Below, one piece after another: positions 43,136 through 53,521 of a DNA stretch of 64,000 nt. The notes under the pieces were generated by a model. The model worked only from the letters and a program-made list of their open reading frames with translations, was not told the origin of the DNA and did no database searches. Made by a program: the position numbers and the translations under genes. Position 1 is the stretch's first letter. The number at the start of each line of letters is the position of its first letter. Source of the stretch: Breviolum minutum Mf 1.05b.01 (Eukaryota; Sar; Dinophyceae; Suessiales; Symbiodiniaceae); the NCBI GenBank assembly GCA_000507305.1, contig DF240053.1:7296-71295 (forward strand). Reading direction: 5' to 3'.

Positions 43136-43268
43136 TACTGTTGATGGTTCAGGAATCCGGCAAACACCAGTTCGGGTTGGTAGTTTATCCTATTTCATAA
43201 TACAATATACCACAGGTTGAATACATCCAGCCGGTGGTTGTTTGGGATTTCTGAACCATCAACAGTAT
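43136..43268. repeat. MITE family D copy
   Basis: tactgttgatggttcagg and ctgaaccatcaacagta are perfect inverted ends. Confidence 0.9.
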
Positions 43269-43419
43269 GCTTGGGTACAGATTTCCACAACCCACAAACA
43301 AATTTTCACACATCTTTCTTTATCCTCCTTAGAAAGCGGGGTGGTTGGTCGGTTGTTTTTGACCTCAAATCAAGGTCATCACCGAAGTCTCAGGGGTCAT
43401 TCATATGACACCAGCCCCA

Positions 43420-43522
43420 TATGGATGTTTCCTTAAATGGTGGTACCCCCAAATCATCCATTTCAATAAGGTTTTCCATATAAACCATCCATTTTGGGGT
43501 ACCGCTATTTTTGGAAACCACC
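43420..43522. repeat. MITE family E copy
   Basis: atatggatgtttcctt, gtggtacccccaaatcatcc, aaccatccattttggggtac and tttttggaaacca follow as in 45700. Confidence 0.8.
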
Positions 43523-43610
43523 AGATTTACATGTGACTAAGGGAAATCCCTCAAACTTCCCGACAATTGCATGTGCTGCTTGATCAGATCCGCTGGAAAA
43601 AATGGGGAAA

Positions 43611-43750
43611 CCCTCCCTGAAACTAACATTTGCGCCCCTTTTCAACATTCCAAATGGAATTCTCAACTTGATGATTTTGATTTCCTTTTGGAGCAATTTG
43701 GGCCTAGTTTCAATCATGGGGGAGGTAAACGCTGTTAGTTTCAGGGAGTG
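43611..43750. repeat. MITE family A copy
   Basis: ccctccctgaaactaacatt and gctgttagtttcagggagtg are inverted ends with a longer, diverged middle. Confidence 0.8.
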
Positions 43751-43777
43751 TCATGACCAATGTCCCCACGTTCCAAC

Positions 43778-43830
43778 CTCATAGTCAGCTCCACCTCATG
43801 GGGATCTAGTGAATCAGCCGACTTGGAATC
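43778..43830 (-). CDS. Exon of unidentified gene
   Basis: After ACCGAG|GAT the minus strand reads DSKSADSLDPHEVELTM before GAG|GTTGG. The same frame is open further upstream (ESHHTRRFAFTTE), so the acceptor is uncertain. Reads like a surface loop plus strand. Confidence 0.4.
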
Positions 43831-44156
43831 CTCGGTGGTAAAAGCGAAGCGACGGGTGTGATGTGATTCACCGATTTACCTTGGACAGGGTTGTTGGGTT
43901 GCAAAACATTTGGAAGATCCAATCCCCTATTATCTGAAAAAACCATACACATCCTGAGGTTTGGTATGTTTTTTTGTTTTGGGGGGGAGGGTATGTTTTT
44001 GGGATTCAAATACCTCTCTCACAAAGGGGTTTTTGGAAACCCAGGGAATAAAGATCCGATTTTGGTAGTTGAGGATGCTGTACAAGGGTTTATTCTCATC
44101 AGCTTTACTGAAAACAACACAATGAACCACAAGTTTCAGACAGTATCATCGTCGTC

Positions 44157-44212
44157 GTGATCATCACGATAATCATCATCATGATAATCATGATCATGAT
44201 AATCGTCATCAG

Positions 44213-44276
<64 letters not shown>

Positions 44277-44425
44277 GTCATCATCATCGTCATCGTCGTC
44301 GTCGTCGTCGTCGTCTCATCATCATCATCATCATCATCATCATCAATCATCATCATCATCATCACTCTACTCTCATCTACACTACTCATCATCAGTCAAT
44401 CCATCACTNATCATCATCATCATCG

Positions 44426-44462
<37 letters not shown>

Positions 44463-44521
44463 CCTCACTCTCATCCTCATCATCATCATCATCATCTCTC
44501 ATCATCATCATCATCATCATC

Positions 44522-44554
<33 letters not shown>

Positions 44555-44583
44555 CATCATCATCATCATCATCATCATCATCG

Positions 44584-44630
<47 letters not shown>
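44157..44630. repeat. Very large compound (ATC)n microsatellite
   Basis: About 470 bp of atc/tca units broken by short variants (cgtc, atctc, actctac). It contains the only unresolved base (n at 44409). It begins 65 bp downstream, in minus-strand terms, of a good exon (44695-44758). Assembly through it is probably collapsed or uncertain. Confidence 0.95.
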
Positions 44631-44632
<2 letters not shown>

Positions 44633-44694
44633 TTTAAAAATGACATCCAGGGGTTTGGAAGCGAACACAAAATGGTTGTAACCACATGTCTCAC

Positions 44695-44758
44695 CAATCT
44701 TGGAACAGTTATACCATAGAGTTGGGTCTTCCAAGCGTGTCAAAGGTCCAAATTCATC
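44695..44758 (-). CDS. Exon of unidentified gene beside microsatellite
   Basis: A TGAAG|GAT acceptor and an ATTG|GTGAGA donor frame 21 codons plus one base: DEFGPLTRLEDPTLWYNCSK, then I. The donor is canonical and strong. The large ATC array starts within the next intron. Confidence 0.55.
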
Positions 44759-44903
44759 CTTCAGAAACCGAAAACAAAAAGGCATAAATACATATATGCG
44801 GAACATGGAAAACAAATATAGAATCATAGATATGACATGAGATATAAATAGATATAACTGATATAACTTCATCTTCAAACCCCTGTAGTTTAGATATCAA
44901 ATA

Positions 44904-45003
44904 ACCCATACCATCCATGGGGCTGGTATATTTACCTACATTTGGATACATTTTTAATGGTAAATGTAGGTAAATATACTACTATACATGGATGGTATGG
45001 GTA
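44904..45003. repeat. MITE family C copy (near-perfect hairpin)
   Basis: cccataccatccatgg and catggatggtatggg are inverted tips; inner tatttacctacatttgg pairs with aaatgtaggtaaatata. Confidence 0.9.
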
Positions 45004-45174
45004 ACTGGTTGGTGGAAATCTTCCCCAAATAGGGGTGAAAATTGAAAAACAACACGTTATTCCTATTCCAAATGGCCTAAATGGCTTATAAATAGGGGTT
45101 ACTAACCACTTACTAAATGGGATGATCCTCCAAGTAGGTAATGACATAACCCCATAGATATCAGATGTACAGTG

Positions 45175-45285
45175 TCACCTTTCCACACATACCTCCAACC
45201 CCTCCGAACCTTGGCACGCACATCGCCGACCCACTGGACATACCTTCGAGTAGCCTTGGCTTCGAAAAAATGGTGCTCTGAATCA
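45175..45285 (-). CDS. Exon-like segment, basic, unidentified
   Basis: The minus strand reads FEAKATRRYVQWVGDVRAKV, then RRGWRYVWKGDT. A GTATGT site inside could be a donor, so the true exon may end after KATR. GC-rich compared with the flanks. Confidence 0.35.
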
Positions 45286-45287
45286 TT

Positions 45288-45350
45288 GAATTTACCATAA
45301 AAATCGACCAAATGTAGGTAAATGTACCATATTATATGGATGGTATTCAT
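45288..45350. repeat. MITE family C, partial copy
   Basis: aaatcgaccaaatgtaggta and aatgtaccatat...tggatggtatt match the right half of family C. Confidence 0.6.
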
Positions 45351-45699
45351 GGGATTATTCAAAAAAAACACAAAAACACCATACGCACCACCTTGCCATT
45401 TGCCTAGGCTTTCACCATTCTCAAAGGAGGCAAAATGAAGGTTGTAATTTGGGAGAAAGAGTTGCAAAGAAAAAAACATGGAAAAATACTAGAAAATGGT
45501 TCCTTTAAAGAGATCTTTTCTTGACAAACTTCAGTCATTGTAACGTCACGAAACCATGAGTTTATCAGGGATGTATACCCCTTGTCCACTATAAGCGATG
45601 CTCCAGGCTCGTGCTAAACGAACCGTGTTTTTAGAGGAACTCGACGAAACCTGGTTTTTGTCGCTATTGACACAATGCTTTTGGGTTGAGTCAAATATA

Positions 45700-45807
45700 T
45701 ATGGGTGTTTCCGGAAATAGTGGTACCCCCAAATCATCCATTTTAATAGGGTTTTCCATTATAAACCATCCATTTTGGGGTACCTCTATTTTTGGAAACA
45801 CCCATAT
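45700..45807. repeat. MITE family E copy (near-perfect hairpin)
   Basis: tatgggtgtttccggaaata and tttttggaaacacccata are inverted. The inner ggtacccccaaatcatcc and ggggtacctc also pair. Best copy of the family. Confidence 0.9.
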
Positions 45808-46779
45808 AGGAAGTCAAGAAAAAACATTAAATTTCCACCAAAATCTGATTGGTATTTTACTGTCCTGCACCTACAATATAATGTTTCCCAACAACCATCA
45901 AGTGTTGCATGGTCGGGTACATCAATACTACAGTCTCAGCACATTTTTTTGGGCAACACTGACGCCCAAAAATTCAGCCAAGATGCAAAGTACATCGCAA
46001 TGCTTTGTAGAAACATGGCCTCCACATGCCAGTTGGCCACAAGATTGCATGTACCCAGGGGCTCCAAAGACTGAGTTAAACTACGACGAACACAAAAGAC
46101 CGAGTTTAACTCCGTCGAAGGGGATCACGGTCAATCACGGGCCATTCACTGTGCTAAAGCTTAACATTATGGTCAAATTACACACTGGACGGATGGATAG
46201 GAATGAGGTGACACAAGCTCACGGAATCTCAGGGTGATCTCACCGGTAAACTCGGACGTTTAAAGGTACACACTGTCGTTCTGGGGTAGCTCACGGTAAT
46301 CTCACGGGAATCTCACTGTCCCGACCCCCGTCCATCCAGCTGCTATGACGCTTCTTAAAATGTGCAAATCCAACTTTGGCAGAACGGCTTATGAAAACCC
46401 TGATTTTAACCTGCAATCTTTTATACCATGGTTAAACTCCGTCGTTGTTATCAGACATGGTTTAACTCCGACGTGGACGCCCTGGGTGTATTATTTTGTG
46501 TTTTTACATGTTTGACATTGCTTCACTGATGGCGTTGGTGGTTCGGATTGCTGACAACACCCAACAAAAAACAGGCAGCATGAAATGATTACATCTTGAT
46601 GATGACTGTCCCCCAAAAAAAACAAAACAAGAACAAGTTACAAGACGAAGCCAAATCTTTACCAACAAACAGTAAACAAACACATAAATACACAAACTAA
46701 AATTATACCACCCAGACGAACCCCCATCATTTCTGGATCTTTAACTTTTCCAAACGTATTCTCGAAAAAAAACAAAAAA

Positions 46780-47008
46780 ACACACGTTCCAAACGTTCCA
46801 AATGGGTGCCCCCCACCAGCAAAAAGAGAAGGCCGGCGGACAGCCACTTCCATTGCCGTACCTGAAACGGATGGTCAAGCGCCGCTTGTATTTGAGTCAT
46901 CCCTCCTAAAGTTTTCTGAATCCTTTCATCGGTATGTTGGGAAAATTCCTTATAGAATTGACTACTGTATTCAAAAGTTCGTGAATAGGAACAAAAAACC
47001 TGACTCAT
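46780..47008 (-). CDS. Possible exon(s) of a membrane-anchored protein
   Basis: The minus strand reads SSQFYKEFSQHTDERIQKTL, GGMTQIQAALDHPFQ and, after an internal CAG|G, VRQWKWLSAGLLFLLVGGTH. The last part has one hydrophobic span of 14-15 residues. It could be one exon or two. GC-rich patch. Confidence 0.35.
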
Positions 47009-47336
47009 CTTCTACGAGTATCTGCTAGTGTCACGAGTTATCTAGAACAACCTTCCATTGAAACCAAACAAAAACAGCAGGCCGCAAAGTCAAACATGTC
47101 CCCCAAAAAACAACAAACAGGAATCTTGCTCCTATGAAATGGCTATCTACGCAAGGATAACCCAAGGATAACCAAACAAAACTGTTCACACCTAAAAACT
47201 AAACATGTCCCCTGAAATCTATGTTGGTTAGAAGATGCAATTTCCTTTTGAAATGTTTTTTTTCAGGGGACTTGATAGGTTTTTGTTCTTTTTCCGGGGT
47301 AAACCCCCAACCCAACACCCCAACACAAGTTCATTT

Positions 47337-47414
47337 CCGGTGACGAGGCGCCTGTGTTTCTGCAGCCCACAAGCGCTTGGCCAACGCACTGCCCGGCTTG
47401 CGCTCCGTGGGATC
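47337..47414 (-). CDS. Exon of unidentified gene
   Basis: CTTCAG|GAT opens DPTERKPGSALAKRLWAAET, then QAPRHRK before a stop. A GC donor after ACACAG would end it at QAP or earlier. Hydrophilic; GC content is among the highest in this region. Confidence 0.4.
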
Positions 47415-47675
47415 CTGAAGGCGAGAGTTGAGCGTGAGCGTTTTTTGGGGACCAAACGTAAAGAGGTAGTTTTCCTTCAAGCAAAACAACACAAGTTATA
47501 CATAATATATGATGAGATGATGTATAACTTGTGAGTTTGAAAACACCATAAAAAGTGGGTGTATTTTATCAATGTTCACATCACCCCTTTAGGTTCTGAA
47601 TTTTCACCACTTTTTGACCTTGAAACACTTGCAGCTGCCCCCGGCCATCATCGCCCCATCTCCCCAGTTTGCACC

Positions 47676-47719
47676 GCATCAAGCTCGTCGAAGTCAAAGG
47701 AGGCATTCGGAGGACTTGC
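47676..47719 (-). CDS. Short exon of unidentified gene
   Basis: CCGCCAG|G and GATGC|G|GTGCAA frame 14 codons plus two bases: ASPPNASFDFDELD. The downstream frame stays open through AVQTGEMG. Linker-like. Confidence 0.4.
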
Positions 47720-47799
47720 CTGGCGGTCCGGCTGTGTTGAGGAGGTGCTTTAGGGGATGTCACCAAGTGAGCCACGAAAAAAAACCTTACTACTTTCCA

Positions 47800-47918
47800 C
47801 TATACTGGTTGGTTAATAAGGATCCTTATGTCATGGTTTATGAAATAATCCCTATATAACTGGGTAGGATTTCATCCCCTATGTACCCCAAACAACCAGT
47901 TTTTTTTTCATTGCTCAA
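47800..47918. repeat. Dispersed repeat family G copy (best copy)
   Basis: tggttggttaataaggatcc, catggtttatgaaataatcc, taggatttcatcccctatgt, aaacaaccag and ttttttttcattgctcaag. The ctggttg start and caaccag near the end are inverted. Confidence 0.75.
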
Positions 47919-48242
47919 GTGAGTTGTATAAAAGAGGTATAATGCAAAATGCCTCTTTAGGTGGTGAGAAAGTGTGTCTAGTATTTTTTTCGAAGCATAA
48001 TATATTCCTAGTTTTTTCTAAAAACGAAACTGGAAAACTCTGACAACAAGGGGAGTTGGAATTGGAGCATTCCTTCGACCTGAATTGTACGTAGAGTTCG
48101 TTTGCATGCTGTTCTTATACTCGTTCTCACTGTACATCACGATACAATCAAAACCCTTCAACCATAGAAACAGCTTCATTGCTCCATCCGAAACGAAAAA
48201 CTCCAAAAACGGTGGACCAAACGTATCCTACAGGATCTGTGG

Positions 48243-48330
48243 GGAGGGTATATTTTATCTACATGAATGATTGATTTTGATGGTACATTAGTAGTCAACT
48301 ATATACCGTTCGTCCCATGGATTCTATATC
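48243..48330. repeat. MITE family C copy (degraded)
   Basis: atctacatgaatgattgatttt and gatggtacatta match family C; the right half is diverged. Confidence 0.5.
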
Positions 48331-48339
48331 ATCCTACGC

Positions 48340-48431
48340 CCTAGACATCCAATCACATGCTGAAGTTGGGTATTTGAACCACCCAAAAAAACCTAAAACA
48401 CCCCTCCTGAGGAGTTATTTGGATGTCTAGG
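48340..48431. repeat. Inverted-repeat element
   Basis: ccctagacatccaa and ttggatgtctaggg are perfect inverted ends about 90 bp apart. Confidence 0.75.
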
Positions 48432-48463
48432 GATGGGTTTTGGAACTGTTTGTTGGGCCGTAC

Positions 48464-48556
48464 CGAATCCATCAAATGTTGCAGGCCAGGCCTCTTCCCT
48501 GGGAGCCTGCCGTGGTTGTGCACTGAAGTGTCCTAGGGCATCGGCAGCTTCATAGC
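48464..48556 (-). CDS. Exon of unidentified gene
   Basis: ATTCCAG|G and TTCG|GTACGG frame 93 nt (2 + 30 codons + 1): YEAADALGHFSAQPRQAPRE, then EAWPATFDGF. Ala/Pro/Glu-rich, hydrophilic, probably disordered. Both splice borders are good and GC content is high. Confidence 0.55.
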
Positions 48557-48582
48557 CTGGAATCTCAGGTCAACAAAAATCC

Positions 48583-48698
48583 AGTTGGTGGTTTCCAACC
48601 CACCCATTTCAAGAAAAAAATGCGCAAGTCAAATTGGGAATCATTCCCCCAATTTTTCGGGGTGAAAAAACAAAATATAGTTGTGAAGTTTCACCACC
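48583..48698. repeat. MITE family B copy
   Basis: gttggtggtttccaacccac and gaagtttcaccaccta, core cattcccccaatttttcggg. Confidence 0.75.
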
Positions 48699-48916
48699 TA
48701 AAGATTTGTTATCCCTATAGTTTCCAAAGACCTTAGACCTTGGGGATTGGAATTATTTGGACCCCCCCAATCCCAACCTCTGTCAAGTCGTGACCTCCCC
48801 GAGGAAGGTTATCTGGAAGACTGGGTAGGTACATACATTACCAGCTATATGACTGACTATATCGACATTTCTGGGGCAGCTTTTGAAGGGTGTGATTCCT
48901 TGGCCCCCCAAAAAAA

Positions 48917-49093
48917 GTCCATGGGACTGGTAGGTTTTTATACCTACATGTTTACCTTTTTGAAAAAAACAACCATTCATGTAGGTAAATATACCATCAA
49001 ACCCATGGATGGTATAGGGTATTTACCTACATGAATGGTTGATTTTTATTTGTAAATGTAGGTAATTTTTGTTTTCTATACATGGATGGTATG
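48917..49093. repeat. Two family C elements in tandem or nested
   Basis: tacctacatg, aaccattcatgtaggtaaata, cccatggatggtat, tttacctacatgaatggttg and aaatgtaggtaatttt alternate over 175 bp: two overlapping hairpins sharing the ccatggatggtat core. Confidence 0.75.
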
Positions 49094-49320
49094 TGTTTAT
49101 GGTACATCGAATCCACTCACATTCCCACAGGTTGACGTGTTACACGAGGCCACGGTTCGACGGTCAGAAGGTGGTCCATCCCCCACTCCCAGTGGCAAAA
49201 TGAAGGTTTATTAGTTGGGATCCCCTACTACAAAAAAAATATTCCTGGTGGTGACTGGAATCCTGGGATCCGGGGAGGACAACCCAATATGTATATCAAA
49301 TATATGTTACAGACATAAAT

Positions 49321-49412
49321 CTGGCCAAATTATAATATTTCACCCTGAAATAAGGGGATTTCCCTTACCCACTTGGGGTGAGGTCGTGTGAGGTCGCTAT
49401 AGTTTGACCAGA
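49321..49412. repeat. MITE family F copy (best copy)
   Basis: ctggccaaattataatattt and cgctatagtttgaccagata are inverted ends. Middle: tgaaataaggggatttccc and cttggggtgaggtcgtgtga. Confidence 0.75.
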
Positions 49413-49624
49413 TAAATGTGTTTCGAAACAACTGAGGATAGATAGGATGGAAGGGATACTGATAAGGAAAGGTGAGAATGACGTCCGAAATGCTTCCATT
49501 GAATGACCACAACCAAGCAATCAATGTCGGCCCAAAAAGTCTGAGATGCCATATAATCGTTGGGTACTCCACAAAGTCATTGGAAAACAAAGGGTTATAA
49601 AAACTGTCCTTGATCTTAGAAAAT

Positions 49625-49729
49625 AACCCCCGAGAAGAAACATATTCGCCCTGAAAATCAATTGTTGAAAGATGGATTTCCTTTTGAAATGGTTGCTTTT
49701 TTGAGAACATGTTAACTTTCGCAGGGGTA
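49625..49729. repeat. MITE family A-like copy (diverged)
   Basis: aacccccgagaagaaacata and catgttaactttcgcaggggt are imperfect inverted ends. Confidence 0.5.
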
Positions 49730-50100
49730 ATGTAAAGATCGTGCAACAGTGAGGTACCAACATGATACAACTCTTTGCGAGCTATCGATTTACTGAGTGG
49801 AAATCCCAAACAAATCATAACGATTCAAATTTATCTAAAAATCGTGATACTTAGCAACTTGGAAGTAGCTCCAAATCACTCCCTGGTATGAAACGGGATT
49901 TTTAGATACTCCAGCTCCAAATCACTCCCTTTCAAGCGACACCCACTTCGCCACTTCACCACTGTCTCTCAGGTATCCCGACGACCAGCCATCAGATTTT
50001 TTTGGGAAAACCCGTTGTTGATTTCGGAAAAATCCAATGCGAAGAAACACACTGAAAATTCTGGGGTTGAATTTCTGGGGTCACTATAATTACCAACTCA

Positions 50101-50499
50101 AATACTAAGGAAATTGCTGTAATTGGTGAATTTTGACATGACATTGTTGGCAAACTGACTCAAAATGACCTTAGATTCGTAGGTATTGTTTGATTCTCCC
50201 AAAGCTGGGTTTTCTTGAATGACCCCCCGGTGAGGTCGACGGTTCAATATGACTTGCTCATTGAATCGAACTATTGAACTGCTCCTCATAACAGTTGTAC
50301 TGTTATACTCAGAAATAATACATTCATATATATAAGACTTGTACTTGTTTACTCTGACTTGGACATCTCTTGTCATACCTTGAGGGATTATTCCTCTAAC
50401 TACTGTAGAATCAGCTTGCTCAACTTGATCTCTGCTAGATCCCAGGTTTGAGCTGACACCAAGGGCATCCAAAATAGTGAATGGTTGGTCAACCAACAC
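50101..50499 (-). CDS. Exon-like open segment, unidentified
   Basis: 133 open codons on the minus strand, including LVDQPFTILDALGVSSNLGS, STVVRGIIPQGMTRDVQVRV and ILNRRPHRGVIQENPALGES. Unusually long for this intron-dense region. The last third is AT-rich and may be intron. Not recognised. Confidence 0.35.
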
Positions 50500-50714
50500 G
50501 TGCAGAGTTTAAAAAAAAAAATCGCCTACTGTAAACGTTATTACCTTGAAAAACTTGATTTCGGAATGTTTCTCAAACACATATTTAGAAACAAAATACC
50601 AAAAACATTGATTGATTTCATGGGGGTGATGATGGTGGTGGTGAATAATTCCTTAACGAGGCCTTATTTGTTGGCGAGGGGTGGCATTGACGGTACCCTT
50701 AAATTCCCATGATG

Positions 50715-50953
50715 ATTGGTCTCCCAATCTTTTTAGCTACAAACATACACATCTCTTCAACACCCGGGATGCTTTTCTCTTGTGAACATGTCTCAGAAAC
50801 CGGTTTGTGATGTGTCAAGGCAACCATTTCCACACAACAGTCTGGCTGTGTTGTCGGATCCAAAGTTGGGGACCTGAACAAAAACCAATCACAAGCCATG
50901 AGAATGAGAGTTGCATTTTCCCTCAAAGCAGACTTGTCCATTTTTCCTTCCAT
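50715..50953 (-). CDS. Exon-like segment(s), unidentified
   Basis: Two frames compete. One reads DKSALRENATLILMACDWFL and VSETCSQEKSIPGVEEMCMF. The other, after GTTCAG|G, reads VPNFGSDNTARLLCGNGCLD. The second has the better acceptor. A coding exon is likely here but the frame is undecided. Confidence 0.35.
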
Positions 50954-51040
50954 GTGTTTCCCCCATGCTTTTGATGTTTTTGTTTCTTTTATTTACATAT
51001 GTTTTCATGATGGCTCCGCTTTACAAAACAACACGATAAT

Positions 51041-51142
51041 TGGTGGTTGAACCAACCCGCTTCGAAAAATATGATCGTGAACATGGATTAATCTTCCCCA
51101 ATTTCCAGGGTGAAACAAAAAATCGTTGAAGTTTCACAACCC
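51041..51142. repeat. MITE family B copy
   Basis: tggtggttgaaccaaccc and gaagtttcacaacccaa, core cttccccaatttccagggtg. Confidence 0.65.
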
Positions 51143-51419
51143 AAAAAACATCAACGACTCGGAAAAACTGGGTGTTCCCCGACCTTCACCTTGTTCACCA
51201 ATTGAAATTCACCGGTGGTCCTTGGCTTTCGAAAACAGCTCTTTTCTAAAGGGGTTGTTGACTCCCAAAAAAGGATGCTATTTAAAAAGTCTAGTGAGTC
51301 TAGTCAATAGTACATGTTAATGCACATGTATCATATATTATATATATCAAAAGTATAAATACATATTATATACATATGTATGTATAAATAGATGTAAATT
51401 TAAATACTATATCAAACAC

Positions 51420-51522
51420 ATATATCTCCTGCTAAATCCCATCCAAACATCCAAAATCCTTCTGCCAAGGAGCGGATCACGGCGGAGGCGAAAGAGAAAT
51501 TCTGAGCCTGGCTGGCTGCCAT
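51420..51522 (-). CDS. First exon of the minus-strand gene at the strand switch
   Basis: ATG at 51522 opens 34 codons plus one base up to ATAT|GTGTTT: MAASQAQNFSFASAVIRSLA, then EGFWMFGWDLAGDI. No in-frame extension is needed and the sequence upstream is AT-rich, so this is a plausible true start. GC content rises sharply here. Product unknown. It faces the plus-strand exon at 51900. Confidence 0.55.
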
Positions 51523-51899
51523 GACATGATGGCTGGGGAAGGGGTTGTGCTGGGCGTTTCACATCGAGATTATTCGAACGATCGCTGGTCTAAACTCCCA
51601 TTATTTATATATATGTACGTATTAATATATATATATACATATACCTGGAACCTGTTTGTCCTCTATTTTGGTGATTGAACCCTTCAAAACAAGGTCTTTT
51701 CCAATCAAAACAAGGGTCATTTGGGTTCCAGGTATATATATATATATATATATGGGTTTAGGGGATAGCATCTAATGGTAGGGGTTTATATACCATAAAT
51801 TCAACTAATGCCCAAGGCTTCCTCGAACGTTTCTTTAACGTCCTTTGTAAAAAGGATGTTTTTTCACTCACAACGGACATTTTTTTGCATCCTGCCCAG
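51523..51899. promoter_or_regulatory. Divergent strand-switch region
   Basis: About 380 bp separate a minus-strand start codon (51522) from the first plus-strand exon (51900). It is AT-rich, holds a TA-flanked hairpin (51644-51732) and two TA tracts. It has to serve both directions if both genes start here. The promoter role is inferred from position; no known element was seen. Confidence 0.4.
51644..51732. repeat. TA-flanked inverted-repeat element inside TA tracts
   Basis: cctggaacctgtttgtcc and tttgggttccagg are inverted ends, inserted between two (TA)n tracts. Confidence 0.75.
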
Positions 51900-51989
51900 G
51901 TCTGCTACTTAGATGTCCTTGCAAGTTTTGGATGGGACTTGGCTTTGCACCATCGCCGCTTTGAAGTGATGGGGCCCAAAAATAGAGAG
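51900..51989 (+). CDS. First plus-strand exon after the strand switch
   Basis: TGCCCAG|G and AGAG|GTACAA frame exactly 30 codons: VCYLDVLASFGWDLALHHRR, then FEVMGPKNRE. Well-formed protein-like sequence. Whether it belongs to copy 2 of the methyltransferase-like gene or to a separate small upstream gene is open, since a stop lies in frame before the next ATG. Confidence 0.55.
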
Positions 51990-52275
51990 GTACAAGTTAA
52001 TGGAATTGAAATCCAAAGATCACAATCAACCGATGATAAAAAAATTAAAGCCACATATTTGGTGATGTTGGGTGGAAATTAAATACCCAAACTGGCTCCT
52101 TCCTCGATAGCAAATGCATGGTTATTGTAAATGCAATGCATAGTTTTGGATACCATGAGGCATTTTTGCCAATCTTCTCGAACGATATCATACCTAGCCC
52201 TAAAGGCCCAAAATTCCGGATCCATGTTTCCCAGTAAGATCTAGATCTAGCTGTTAACGTGCATCCACTGACGCC

Positions 52276-52334
52276 ATGCTGAAAGCAATCCGGGCAGTGA
52301 ATGCGCTTTCCAATCTAGATGCGGTGTTTGCAAC
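52276..52334 (+). CDS. Short possible exon with ATG
   Basis: ATG at 52276 opens MLKAIRAVNALSNLDAVFAT before ACAG|GTGCC. Preceded by an in-frame stop at 52255. Helical; product unknown. Confidence 0.35.
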
Positions 52335-52561
52335 AGGTGCCTTCCACCCTTGGCCCTGCATACTTGATGAATCTTGATGTTTTTTGGTACATGTATCTCC
52401 GCTATAATCAATTTATATATCTCTTATATCCCAAGCTTAGGGATCATCGTGATGTTGTTCAATCGATTTTTGAGAAAGCCCGAGAAAACCTCCAATTCGA
52501 AGCCGTTTTCCTTTCTGCCCCAGAAATCTGCCACGTTTTTTTTTCTGGGCCAAAATAAGCC

Positions 52562-53521
52562 ATGGCCAGCATGTCCAACAGACCTGGGAGACCATCATAC
52601 TTGCGCTATTGTCGGCAAGAAGTCATGGATCTTTTGAAGGTTAGGGAATTGGCGTGAGTCATTTGTTGAAACTTTAGCCATATATCTCGATCAAATAAAC
52701 GCAATTGAGTTCTTTGCAGGTTTTCTACATGGAGTTCTTGGACAAGCCTGGCTACATCAAACAACGGCGTAAGGAGCTTCGGGATTTCCTTTGCATTGAG
52801 GAAAAGGACCCAAGAGTTACGTGGCTGATAATTGCTATTGTTTAGATTTTTTCAGGGGTGGAATAAAATTCCAAATACCTGGGTTGAAATATTAGCTTTC
52901 AGGTGCTACCCAAAAACCTTGGTTGATCCACCCATGATCAGGTTTGCAAGTTCTCGTTCGTGAACCTTAATGTCCACCAGATCACCCACACCCAGGCCTG
53001 AAATAAAATGTTTGTTCACTCTATAGGTGCCAAAATATGCACAACATCATCATCATTTGAATATCAGTTTTATCAAGAACGCATGAGTGCACCAGGTCCA
53101 GGATAAGGTGAACTTTGAGTTTCTGGCTAGCTACTTGGCAACTTTTGTTGGTGATGCATCCCTCCCACGACAAAAGGAAGTGGAGGCCAGGTTGTTTTCA
53201 AAATCATGATAAAATATCCGTCATAAATTCAAAAATTGGTTGATCTGCCATCATGCCAGGCAGTGTTGGTAGAATTGGGCCGCAAATATACGCTCAACAA
53301 ATATCTCCAACGTCATGAGCTTGAGGCATGGTGATTCCACTTGATATTAGGTTTTGCTTGTGAACCCTTTCTGAATTCCCATTGATAGATGTTTGCACCG
53401 TTAGCTATATTTTATTTTGACCAAGCATCTCTTGGGAGGCGTGGTCAGTCGTGGAAGCCAATCAACATAGGGCTCTAGCTTCCTATGCGATGATGCGTCT
53501 GCAAAGGAACAGAGGTGTTAG
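52562..53521 (+). CDS. N-terminal exon chain of methyltransferase-like gene, copy 2
   Basis: Five exons join in perfect phase from an ATG at 52562: 52562-52639, 52720-52815, 53096-53179, 53260-53325 and 53439 to about 53521. They read MASMSNRPGRPSYLRYCRQE, FYMEFLDKPGYIKQRRKELR, DKVNFEFLASYLATFVGDAS, VLVELGRKYTLNKYLQRHEL and WSVVEANQHRALASYAMMRL. Introns are 80, 280, 80 and 113 bp, and acceptors are all AG followed by G. The fourth intron needs a GC donor at 53326. The result is a charged, helical domain of about 135 residues that I do not recognise. The chain is the best-supported gene start in the window. Confidence 0.65.

Noticed and set aside
44105-44681. Met-, Ile-, His- and Ser-run open frames
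   Set aside because: Products of the ATC microsatellite, with an n inside.
45686-46237. 183-codon plus-strand open frame
   Set aside because: Begins inside a family E hairpin and has no coding character.
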